Shown in pieces: positions 10,401-17,278 of a DNA stretch of 64,000 nucleotides. The stretch lies in the NCBI RefSeq assembly GCF_004342175.1, contig NZ_SMAO01000002.1, positions 124,001 to 188,000 on the forward strand, given 5' to 3'. Every line of letters begins with the position of its first letter. Position 1 is the first letter of the stretch. The stretch comes from Thiobaca trueperi. Its GTDB lineage: Bacteria; Pseudomonadota; Gammaproteobacteria; Chromatiales; Chromatiaceae. The notes beneath the pieces were generated by a model. That model worked only from the letters and a program-made list of their open reading frames with translations, did not search any database and was not told the DNA's origin. The position numbers and the translations under genes are program-made.

Positions 10401-13400
10401 CATAGCCGGTTCCGGCGGTGGTTCCGTTGATTTCGGCCGCCAGGGTGCCGCCCGCTGCGATGGTCAGCGCGCCGGTCGCCACGCTGCCCGTCGTCCCAAC
10501 GCCGCCCGTTGCGCCCAGCCTGGTGCCGGCGGTCGCGGCGACGCTGCCCGCCAGGGAGCCCTGGATCAACAGCGTCCCAGCAGAGACTGTGGTCGCGCCG
10601 GTATAGGTGTTCGCGCCCGACAGAGTCAGTGTCCCCGCGCCGGTTTTGGTCAGACCCCCCGTGCCACTCATGATCCCGCTGTAGGTTCCGTCGGCGGCTT
10701 GGGCGAACTCAACCGTGGCGTTGTTGGTCATGGCCCCTTGCAGGCTGGTCGAGGTGCCGATGAGGGTGCCGGACGAGACCGTGGTGCCGCCGCTGTAGGT
10801 GTTGGCGCCGGCAAGGGTCAGATTGCCGGCGCCGGTCTTGGTCAGGATCCCCGACCCGGAGATCACCCCGGACAGGGTGACGGCGTCGCTGTTGGAAATG
10901 GTTGCGGCGCCACTGACCGTGATGTCGTTGGCGATGGTCCCGGCGTCGGTGAGCACGAGCATGCCGCCGCCCAGCGTCACCGACCCGTAGCCGAGACTTT
11001 CGACCGTCGATGTCGCGTTGACCGTGCCGTTGTTGATCGTCACGCCGCCGGCAAGGGCATCGTTGTTGCCGGACAAGGTCATGCTGCCGCCGCCGGTCTT
11101 GGTCAGCAGCCCATCGCCGGAGACCTGGTTGGAGAGGGTCAGATGTCCGCCGCCGGTCTGGTTGAAGAAGGCGCCGCCAGTATCGATCGCAAAAGTGTTG
11201 GTGGCGGTGAGCGTGTTGCCGGCGGTGGCGAAGGTAACGCCGCCGCTCAAGGTCACGCCGTCGGTGCCGAGATTGGTGGCGGCGCTGATCTGCAACCTCC
11301 CGGCGCTCGCCATGATGGTGTTCAGCCCGGTACTGGAGGTGTTGTTGGTGCCGCCCAGCACCAGGGTGCCCGCGCCGTTCTTGGTCAGCGCGGAGGTGTC
11401 GCTGCCGTTGTCGGCCAGATGGGAATTGATGGTGAGGGTATCGCCCGTGCCGTTGGTCACGCTGAAGGCGCCCGCCAACGACAGTGTCTGTCCGGTGATG
11501 GTCAGCGTACCGACCGTGTCGGCGTCGAAAGTGGTTCCCGCAGCGACGGCGTAGCCGCCGCCCAACGTGATCGTCTGCCCCGAGAGACCAGCGTCAAAGC
11601 CGATGGTCTTGCCGCCGCCGCCGGCCAGGGCCAGGGCTTCGCGCAGGTCGAGACCGCCGCCGTCGGCGAGATCGGCCGCGTAGCTGCCGGCGGGGGCGCT
11701 GGCATCGATGGCGGCGACGGTGACGATCAGCGTGTCGGTCACCGTGATCGTGAAGGCTTTTGCATAGGTCAGATGGCCGGCGCCACTATCGGTGCTGCGA
11801 ATCCGCACGGAATAGCTGCCCGCTGTCAAGGCACTCGCATCGTTCGCACGTAAGCTGTCGCCGGAAATGTTGAACGAGGCGTTATGGGTATCGCCCGTGC
11901 CGCTCACCAGGGTGTAGGTGTGGGTGTCCCCGCCGTTGGCATCGGTGCTGGTGAGGGTGCCCACGGTGGCATTGCTGCCGTCGTAAACGCTGAGGGTGGC
12001 ATTGCTCAGTGAAATGTCAGTGGGGGCGGCATTGGGGATGTCATCGTTGGTGATGGTGCCGGTGGCTGTGGCGTCGGAGATCGTCGCGTTGCTGGGGTTG
12101 GACAGGGTGACGGTGAAGGTCTCGTCCGCTTCGGTCGTTGTGTCGCCACCGATAAGGACGTCGAAGGTCTTGCTGGTTTCCCCGGCGGCAAAGCTGAGGG
12201 GAATGTCGCTGACGCCAGCATAGTCATCGCCTACGGTCGCGGTGCCGTCGGATGTGGCGTAGTTCACGGTCACGGTCTTGCCGGAGGCGGCGCTCAAGGT
12301 GACGGTGAAGGTCATGTACGTGTCGCTGTTACCCTCTGCCTGGCTGACATCGGCGATGGACAGGCTGGGCGTTGGATCGTCGTCGGTGATGGTGATGGTC
12401 TGCTGCTGCGACCCGCTCTCGGTCGCCCCGCCGCCGCCCGACACGCCGGTGATGTCGAGGATCACGGTCTCGTCGTCCTCGTCGAGCGCATCCTGCACGG
12501 CGCTCAGGGTCGCGGTGCCGGTGGTGTTTCCGGCGGTGATGGTGATGGTGGTCGAGGACAGCGTGTAGTCGGTGCCGCTGCCGGTCGCCGTGCCGGACGG
12601 GGTGAGCGTGATGGTGGTGTCAGTGCTGGCGGTGGCACTCAAGGTCGCGGTGATAGTGGAGGAGCCGGCGGCCTCGGCGACGGTGGCGTTGTTGATGGAG
12701 AGCGCGACGGTGGGGGCGACGGCGGTGGTCACCGTGATGGTGGCGGTGGCGCTGGCCGTGGCGTCATCGTCGACCGTGATGGTGACGGTGCGGGCGCCGG
12801 TTGTCGGGGTGCTATCGACATTCTTGTATTGAATGTTGCGCAGCACGGCCTGGAAGTCGGCCAGCGTATCACCGCCGATCAGGGTCAGGGTGGCGGTGTT
12901 ATTGCCGGTCACCGCAATGCCCGATTGCTGGGCGGCCAGCAGATTGGCATCAGACAGGAACAGGGTTTCGTCGGCCCCGCTGGTGCCATCGACATTGCCG
13001 GTCAGCGCCGCGCTCATTTTCCAAATGCGGGTTTCGCTGTCGGATTGGGTGACGGTGGCGGCGGAATCGACCACGGTAATGCCGGTGGTATAGCCGCTGC
13101 TGGCCGGGTTGGTGTAATTGACGCCGCCGGTGCTGCCGTTGACGTCCACCGAAGGGGCCGCGCCGTTCAGCCATGATTCGTAAGCGCCGATATCGACGGC
13201 GCCGTTGCGGACGCGTTGCAGGCCACGGACATCAAGCGAGCCGGTGAGGTAATGGGCATCGCCCACGTTCAGGGCATTGCTGGCGGCGGCGGCAAGGCGG
13301 TAATCACCGCTGCCGGAATTGACAAAGTTGACCGAAGAATTCGTTGTCAGGCTGCTTTGTGAGTTGGTTGAACCCACAATATTCGCGGTCGTATTGTCAA

Positions 13401-15765
13401 CGACGATAGAGTTTAAGATATTGACACTGATCGTGCCGCCAGCCGGATCCAGGTTCACCCCTACAACGTTGCCAGCGACTGAGCTGTTGCTGACGTTCAT
13501 ATAAATGCTGTTTCCAGCGCCAAGCGTATAGGCATCAATGGCAGCGGGTCCACTATTGTCATAGATCGCTGAACTTGTGACGTTAACAACCGCCGTTCCA
13601 GCGTTCATACTATTAACAGCAATGACACCTTTATTATTGCTCACATCATTATTCAGGAATCTTGAGTTCTGTATATCAACAAGAATTAGCGTATTGGCAG
13701 TATCCGCACTCACGGAAACCACGCCGCCCCCAATACCCCCCGTCGAATTATTGCCATAGAATGAGACATCTCGGATGGCAGCGCTCAGCGTGCCAGGCGC
13801 ATTCAAGGAAAGAAATGCCGCTCCAGCGAAAAAATTATTATCATCGGAAAAATTCGTCAACTCAATGTCTTCTAGCACCATGCGCGAACCGGACTGTTCG
13901 CCCATGCTGAAGCCAGCGTAGGCGGCACCATCAATCTTGAAGCCGTTGCCTTTTATCAGCGTATAGCCCCGTATAAAGGGCAGATCAAAATTGGCGGCAT
14001 TCAGGGTCACATTTGTTCGAAGCTCGATAAAGTCTGCGCCGCCGGTAAAATCGGCCCAGTGCATCGCCTCGCGCAGGGTGAGGCCACCATTGTCGGTGAG
14101 ATCATTGGCAAGCGAACTGCCGATTGAATCGGAATCCGTGCCGACATTAACGACCAGGGTCGCGTTGCTGACATCGACCACGACGACCGTGGCGGCGATA
14201 TTCAGGACGGCGCTATTGCTGCTGGCCCCGCTATCGGTGATGCCAGTCAGGGTCACCACACGGTTGCCCGCCGTAACACTGGCATCGCTGTTGAAATACT
14301 GAATGCCGTCGATCAGTCCGCCCATCTGGTCGTTGCTGGCGGTCATGCCGCTGAGGGTCACGGTGGCGGTGCCACCGGCCATCGACACGGCATAGCTGCC
14401 AACCCCGGTAATGGTGCCGCTGGTCGCATCGGTCAGCGCCACCTGGGTGCCGGCGATGATCAGATATTCCGTGGTGTCGGTAACGCCGGTAACGGTTAGC
14501 GTAGCGCCGGTGAATGTTTCGCTGCCATCACCCGTGTCGGCGGTAACGCCAGCAAACACATCAATCCCGCCGCCTTCACCCTCAATAAACGCCGTGCCGA
14601 TGCCGGTGGCGGTCAGGGTGGGGGCGGTATTTACCGATGGAAAGAAATTATTGATCGTCAGATCCGTGTAAATCACGCCAGGAAGGAAAAAGTTATACCA
14701 ATCACCATTGTTGCCAACCACATTGATGAATGTTCCATCAGTCCCGGTCGTTGCGGTTGTGGATGCATCTCCAGCTGATTCTTTGGCAGGTGTGACGATA
14801 ACAACATTAGTTATATCCGGTGTTCTTTTTAAAATATTGTCGCTCGACAAAAAGGTGGGCTGCGCTTCAAAGGTGACGGTCCCTGGATCAAAGCTGGCAA
14901 TTACAGAAGTAAAGTCAAATCTATCAGTGGCTGCCTGAAAATTGGTGATGATATTGTGGGTATGAATTTCATCCTCAATACCAACCCCTTTGTTGGAAGC
15001 CACCCCCCACGCGTATTCATACTGGTTGTCATTAATGATGGAAATAGAAAAGATATCGCTCCCAGATGTTCCATCCCAAGTAATAGGTGATGCGCTAGTG
15101 CCATGTGAAAGTAGATCAATGGTATCTAGCACCTGGTTGTAAGCCATTATGAAAATGGAGGGCGTTGAAACTTCACTACTCAAAGACAAGACGCTTTCAA
15201 GAATCCAATCCCCGCCCAGCCCGCTCGCACCCGTCAAATCATCCGAAGCCGCCACATCCGCTCCGGTGGCCTGCGCCAATTTCCTGACAAACTCCACCCC
15301 CGTCTGCCCTTCGGCCACCTCACAGCCATACACCAGAAAGTCACCATCTTCGGTCAGCGCACTGCCAATTCGGGTCAACGTGTCGCTGTGCTGTTGCAGG
15401 TTGTCGCTGCTCAGCGTCAGCGCCCCCAGCTTGATGACTCCGCTGTTGCCGTGGCTCAGCAGATGAATCGCGTCATAACCCGACCGTCCTTGCGCCCACG
15501 CCGCCATCTGCGCCAGACCATCGGCGCCCGCATCCAGCAGCACGACTTCGACACCCGGCTTCACGCCATCACGCAAGACCTGCCAATCTGCGAGACCGGT
15601 GTCGATAAAGGCCGCTTCGCGCACGGGTGGCGACGTGGAGAGGATGCTGGCCGTCACTGGTGCGCCGGTCAGAATCAGGCTCAACAGCCACAGGGCGGCC
15701 CCCGCCGCACGCCAGGTTCCCGGTGAACGCATCGATTTCAGGCTATTCATGGCGAGCATCGTCAT
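4453..15765 (-). CDS. Giant modular surface/secreted protein with DUF4347 domain
   Basis: About 3770 residues. A hydrophobic N-terminal segment (about 18-38, ending 'LILTGAPVTAS') looks like a signal peptide. DUF4347 follows at about 50-195, with His105 in 'DAIHLLSHG' and Cys148 in 'DFLVYGCEV'. A large beta-rich middle includes parallel-beta-helix/CSLREAL-type segments ending in 'DIGAYE', two Calx-beta modules (about 1020-1250) and autotransporter-associated repeats (about 1450-1720, e.g. 'LTKTGAGTLTLSGANTY'). Next come a second CSLREAL-type helix, InlB-like repeats ('SGCGGSLSG'), Ig-like 'LPAGLTLDAATGELSGTP' modules and five FG-GAP-like repeats at the C terminus. No outer-membrane barrel or sorting tail is visible. 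Likely an adhesin or extracellular matrix protein, exported by Sec or a type I system encoded elsewhere. The first ATG abuts the ribosome-binding GGAG, so ATG 15759 or 15750 may be the real start. Confidence 0.85.
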   Translation of the reverse strand: MTMLAMNSLKSMRSPGTWRAAGAALWLLSLILTGAPVTASILSTSPPVREAAFIDTGLADWQVLRDGVKPGVEVVLLDAGADGLAQMAAWAQGRSGYDAIHLLSHGNSGVIKLGALTLSSDNLQQHSDTLTRIGSALTEDGDFLVYGCEVAEGQTGVEFVRKLAQATGADVAASDDLTGASGLGGDWILESVLSLSSEVSTPSIFIMAYNQVLDTIDLLSHGTSASPITWDGTSGSDIFSISIINDNQYEYAWGVASNKGVGIEDEIHTHNIITNFQAATDRFDFTSVIASFDPGTVTFEAQPTFLSSDNILKRTPDITNVVIVTPAKESAGDASTTATTGTDGTFINVVGNNGDWYNFFLPGVIYTDLTINNFFPSVNTAPTLTATGIGTAFIEGEGGGIDVFAGVTADTGDGSETFTGATLTVTGVTDTTEYLIIAGTQVALTDATSGTITGVGSYAVSMAGGTATVTLSGMTASNDQMGGLIDGIQYFNSDASVTAGNRVVTLTGITDSGASSNSAVLNIAATVVVVDVSNATLVVNVGTDSDSIGSSLANDLTDNGGLTLREAMHWADFTGGADFIELRTNVTLNAANFDLPFIRGYTLIKGNGFKIDGAAYAGFSMGEQSGSRMVLEDIELTNFSDDNNFFAGAAFLSLNAPGTLSAAIRDVSFYGNNSTGGIGGGVVSVSADTANTLILVDIQNSRFLNNDVSNNKGVIAVNSMNAGTAVVNVTSSAIYDNSGPAAIDAYTLGAGNSIYMNVSNSSVAGNVVGVNLDPAGGTISVNILNSIVVDNTTANIVGSTNSQSSLTTNSSVNFVNSGSGDYRLAAAASNALNVGDAHYLTGSLDVRGLQRVRNGAVDIGAYESWLNGAAPSVDVNGSTGGVNYTNPASSGYTTGITVVDSAATVTQSDSETRIWKMSAALTGNVDGTSGADETLFLSDANLLAAQQSGIAVTGNNTATLTLIGGDTLADFQAVLRNIQYKNVDSTPTTGARTVTITVDDDATASATATITVTTAVAPTVALSINNATVAEAAGSSTITATLSATASTDTTITLTPSGTATGSGTDYTLSSTTITITAGNTTGTATLSAVQDALDEDDETVILDITGVSGGGGATESGSQQQTITITDDDPTPSLSIADVSQAEGNSDTYMTFTVTLSAASGKTVTVNYATSDGTATVGDDYAGVSDIPLSFAAGETSKTFDVLIGGDTTTEADETFTVTLSNPSNATISDATATGTITNDDIPNAAPTDISLSNATLSVYDGSNATVGTLTSTDANGGDTHTYTLVSGTGDTHNASFNISGDSLRANDASALTAGSYSVRIRSTDSGAGHLTYAKAFTITVTDTLIVTVAAIDASAPAGSYAADLADGGGLDLREALALAGGGGKTIGFDAGLSGQTITLGGGYAVAAGTTFDADTVGTLTITGQTLSLAGAFSVTNGTGDTLTINSHLADNGSDTSALTKNGAGTLVLGGTNNTSSTGLNTIMASAGRLQISAATNLGTDGVTLSGGVTFATAGNTLTATNTFAIDTGGAFFNQTGGGHLTLSNQVSGDGLLTKTGGGSMTLSGNNDALAGGVTINNGTVNATSTVESLGYGSVTLGGGMLVLTDAGTIANDITVSGAATISNSDAVTLSGVISGSGILTKTGAGNLTLAGANTYSGGTTVSSGTLIGTSTSLQGAMTNNATVEFAQAADGTYSGIMSGTGGLTKTGAGTLTLSGANTYTGATTVSAGTLLIQGSLAGSVAATAGTRLGATGGVGTTGSVATGALTIAAGGTLAAEINGTTAGTGYDQMNVTGAVNVSGATLALTLGFTPAAGNSFILINNDSTDAMTGAFSTVTVGGTPVTVTSNRFTTGGLIYEISTSGGTDSNDLTLTVVDTTAPTVQSVAAPANATYKIGDTLDFIVTFSEAVTISGTPSIALTLDTGGTVQANLNGTVTNSTTGTFRHTVIAGNLDLNGIGVATAITPNSATIRDAASNAMTNFAFTPPTTTGVLVDGVRPDKAAVNPITASDTDNDGTYDASETLTLTFTEAVDATHVIVGNLTVSNGHSLGTGAGLTPNTGHAASFTLTLGTGPTLAVGDTLTLTAANVVDQAGNQASGDVVFTVPTLNAAPVASAVTLTGTAAAGQTLTGTYTFTDANSDAENTGGGGSSYRLVRSADNDVATTGDNTDAVTATATGGAPGSDTYVPVAADIGQYLFYCVTPAASAGTSPGSEVCSSAVGPVCLSATATVTSSADSGAGSLRQALVEVCGGGAIGFDATTFAAPQTITLASELTVGKHVTVNGGTARNVTVSGNNAVRVFHVNDGANLTLNDLSVVNGRVTATGGGGIDNGTGSLTLNRVSLADNVATGVNGGALYQAPGGSATLNECLVRGNSTTASGGALFNDGTLSLRNTTVTSNHSDTNGGGLFNNLNATATVTNGTFQGNTATTAGGALFNHGSNASSNLTLKNTLLAGNTATNGTNCSGTVGNDGHNLDDGTSCAFGSANGSLSSTNPSLGTFDTTTGTFPLLAASPAIDAGTNTGCPTTDQRGIARPQGTSCDIGAYEEASPINGSCGTANQPAISAPTTNLCAAGRASPVSGSGPWAWSCQGLAGGTTASCAAPLRTWTATASVNGTGGSISPASQSVSHNARASFAVTPATGYGIASVSGCGGSLSGSLYTTGPITDNTCTVSASFSQNAVAGVCGSDHGKALSSTPTNLCATGSASGVSGTGPWTWTCAGTGGGAPANCAATTFHTVTATAGADGSISPTSRTVNDGGVTSFTVTPDNGFAIGTVSSDTCGGSLNGNLYTTGTVNAACTVTASFTATNTSTTIISVNPTPSKIGQPVTVSYSVSTPGAASDSVTVTAQDGTTCSGTAGGGSCTLTFNSAGTKTLIASYTGTAGKQNSASSGTNHLVADAPSLATPSLNSGVVGVPYAMQLVASGGHVTTATPYRFNATGLPAGFSLSTTGLLSGTGNTAATSSVVITVTDALNQTSPPQTLPLSLVNQLTVATTSLPAGLANARYEQTLEAVGGQTPYAWSLFSGSLPAGLTLDAATGELSGTPTDLGASAPFTIRVTDAANRTADQALTLTTTAPTVVETKNGSEVAANLTPEQGGNTCMLDDQQTLILNLGDSGAPAAPPTGTTLPYGLFKLTVQGCTPGQTRLTVRLVYPAALPAGTRYWKYGKTADNSADHWYVLPTAVIEGNTVSFTITDGGLGDDDLSANGSITDPGGPGGPVLGIGGAPGNGQVGSAYSAALSATSGTGPYNWSLAAGGLPPGVTLNPVTGALSGTPTLAGIFTFSVQLVDTGNGNTTVTQPYSVTIAAAGGGGPSPVNGTCGSAHNGLFYDLPTGALCASGTASAVSGSGPWTWSCLGSNGGSAASCRANRATATTYTVTTSASAGGTINPPSQVVNQGATATFTLTPATGYALSSVSGCGGTLHGTTYTTGVITGACIVSATFSPRQYTVTASAGPGGTIAPASRRVSHGLTASFTLTPADGYAIDQVSGCGGRLSGTTYTTAPVTAACTVTARFAVTSTWLGLVGDWDGDGTVTAGLYDPVSGRFALRNANRTGPADSVFRYGPMNAGWWPLAGDWDGDGVTTVGLYDPLSGTFYLRNAHTPGVADVTFRYGPKNAGWYPLAGDWNHDGIDTVGLYDPRTGIFFLRNTHTPGVADQHFRYGPLDPGWIPLVGDWNGDGTTTIGLYDGLAGLVYLRQTNTPGVANVIFRYGPVDNDWWPLGGDWNGDDTDTIGLFKPATGTFYLRDSNTAGMAEYPDENGFRITTPSAATP
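4500..5215 (-). repeat. Five tandem 147-bp units encoding FG-GAP/VCBS-like repeats
   Basis: Within the 3' end of the giant gene, five 49-residue units follow each other with an exact 147-base period where measured (for example 5035-5046 against 5182-5193). Each carries a calcium-type loop: DWDGDG, DWDGDG, DWNHDG, DWNGDG, and a degenerate DWNGDD in the last. Each continues with 'GLYDP..G.F.LRN' and most with 'FRYGP'. The unit resembles FG-GAP/VCBS propeller blades; five visible units would leave a propeller open or needing partners. Confidence 0.85.
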
Positions 15766-16127
15766 CTCCGCTGAGGTTCCGGCGTGTTTCGTTTTCCACT
15801 CGGCCGTTGGTTCAGGCGGCGATCCGAGCCAGTTTTTCGGGAACCGAACCGGGCATACTTTAATTTAAGGGTGAAGAGCAAGCGCCCGCGATAGTAATAC
15901 AGCTTGATGTATTTGCTCATCATTGTTTTGGCACCGGTTTTCCGCCGGACATCTGGCAGTCCCATGCCATGCTCGCCCCGCTCCGTGCCTCACCAAGATG
16001 CCGTCCATGCGCTTCTTCACCACGGTGCGTGCCGGGCCTGATCGCGTCGATCCGATCGAAGGGACCGCCAGCCCCCAGGGGCGGCGGTTCGTCGTAGTGC
16101 GCGTCTGACTTCGTTCCGGTGTCTGTC
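15766..16127. other. Upstream region of the giant gene
   Basis: 362 bases between the giant gene and the barrel-protein gene, both on the minus strand. It is the likely leader and promoter of the giant gene, with a relatively AT-rich stretch at about 15855-15935. A 67-codon open frame (15762-15965) overlaps the giant start and has no recognisable features. I see no riboswitch consensus or clear promoter. Confidence 0.5.
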
Positions 16128-17096
16128 TTACTGGAAATGATGCACGAAACGCAGATTCATCCGCGTGCCTTCGGGACGATTCTCGGCCTCGGTTTCCCAA
16201 TAAGCATTGAGGAACAGATGGTCATGCGGCGAGACATGGTAGACCAGCCCCGGCCCGATGGCGAAGACCTGCTCCCGGCTGTCCGCCACGTCGTGCCCAT
16301 CGAGTTTGCTGTCGGTGAACTGCTTCAGGTAATAGCCATTGATGCCGAGCCGCAGCCGGTTTGGCAGGATTTCGTAGGCGCTGGCGAAATTGAGATGGAT
16401 GGCCTGTCCGGCCTGTGAGTCATTGGCGCCGGTCGGTTTGAAGGGATCCTCGTTCTCGGCGTTCCACAGATAATGCAGACGCCAGGAGAGCGTCCATTGC
16501 GGCGTCAGGAAAGCGGTCGCCGCCCAATAGGGATTGAACGAAAAGAAGTTGCTGCCCGGATTGAGCGCATGGTCGTCATCATAGGAGCCGGTCGGCAGCA
16601 GCATCTGGAACTCGACCCGCTGCATGAAACGGGGTCCGTTCTCGCCCATGATCGGATCCCATTGCAGAAAAGGCCCGACCAGCAGATCGCCAAGATTGCC
16701 GCTGTTGGCGGAGAGCGCGAAATTATCCTCCGGCTCCAGATCGAAGCTGGCATAGGGCAGCATCAGATTCATGCCCCATTTGCCGCCAAACGCCAGTTCC
16801 TGATCGGACTGGAAGGTGAGCTGGGTGATGCCGATATTGGCGTCCACTTCGGCAGTCTCCAGGCCGCGTGCGGTCGGCACCCGCAGGTTGCTGCCATGGG
16901 CATCCTTGAGCTGGCCGTTGCGGTAGAACTGCACATATTGCTGGACATACCAGCCGGGACCAGACGGCGGGCCGCCATCCAGAAAACTGGTAAAACCGAG
17001 ATTCACCGCCGGCAGGTCATAAGCAGATACTGTCTGCGCCGCCACCAGTCCCAGCGTCACAGCCAGGGTCTTCAAACCATCATGTCGCATCGTCAC
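16128..17096 (-). CDS. Outer-membrane beta-barrel protein, phenol-degradation MetA/SphA type
   Basis: 322 residues with a signal peptide ('LAVTLGLVAAQTVSA', mature start near residue 26). Alternating aromatic/polar beta strands follow, with a C-terminal aromatic residue pattern ending 'LRFVHHF', typical of outer-membrane barrels. Strand motifs such as 'MNLMLPYASFDLEPEDNF', 'GDLLVGPFLQWDP' and 'VFAIGPGLVYHVSPHDHLF' match the Phenol_MetA_deg family, thought to be transporters for hydrophobic compounds. No catabolic genes are adjacent, so no substrate can be proposed. Confidence 0.8.
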   Translation of the reverse strand: MTMRHDGLKTLAVTLGLVAAQTVSAYDLPAVNLGFTSFLDGGPPSGPGWYVQQYVQFYRNGQLKDAHGSNLRVPTARGLETAEVDANIGITQLTFQSDQELAFGGKWGMNLMLPYASFDLEPEDNFALSANSGNLGDLLVGPFLQWDPIMGENGPRFMQRVEFQMLLPTGSYDDDHALNPGSNFFSFNPYWAATAFLTPQWTLSWRLHYLWNAENEDPFKPTGANDSQAGQAIHLNFASAYEILPNRLRLGINGYYLKQFTDSKLDGHDVADSREQVFAIGPGLVYHVSPHDHLFLNAYWETEAENRPEGTRMNLRFVHHFQ

Positions 17097-17278
17097 GCCC
17101 CCTCGTTGATGTCAAGGAAATCAAAACGGGCGCAACCTTACCACAAGGTTTATGCGTGAACCCATGTGCTGTTCGTCCCCTATTGCGGGATTCTCGCCTG
17201 CTCCCTAAAGTCTCCCCCTAACGCAAGCGGCCCTGGCCGAGACGGCCCCGCAATACAACCCGAGAAGGCAGAAAAACG

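Noticed and set aside
8569-11853. A 1094-codon open frame on the plus strand
   Set aside because: It lies wholly antisense to the giant surface-protein gene. Its product is a low-complexity Gly/Ala/Arg/Asp-rich sequence with no domain, an artefact of the GC-rich repeats opposite. The same applies to the plus-strand frames at 4237-6627 and 6829-8283.
15762-15965. 67-codon minus-strand frame ahead of the giant gene
   Set aside because: Overlaps the giant gene start, highly basic, no family and no ribosome-binding site; more likely leader sequence.
15766-16127. Possible cyclic-di-GMP riboswitch before the giant gene
   Set aside because: Such leaders are common before adhesin genes, so I looked for the conserved GEMM blocks; they are not there.
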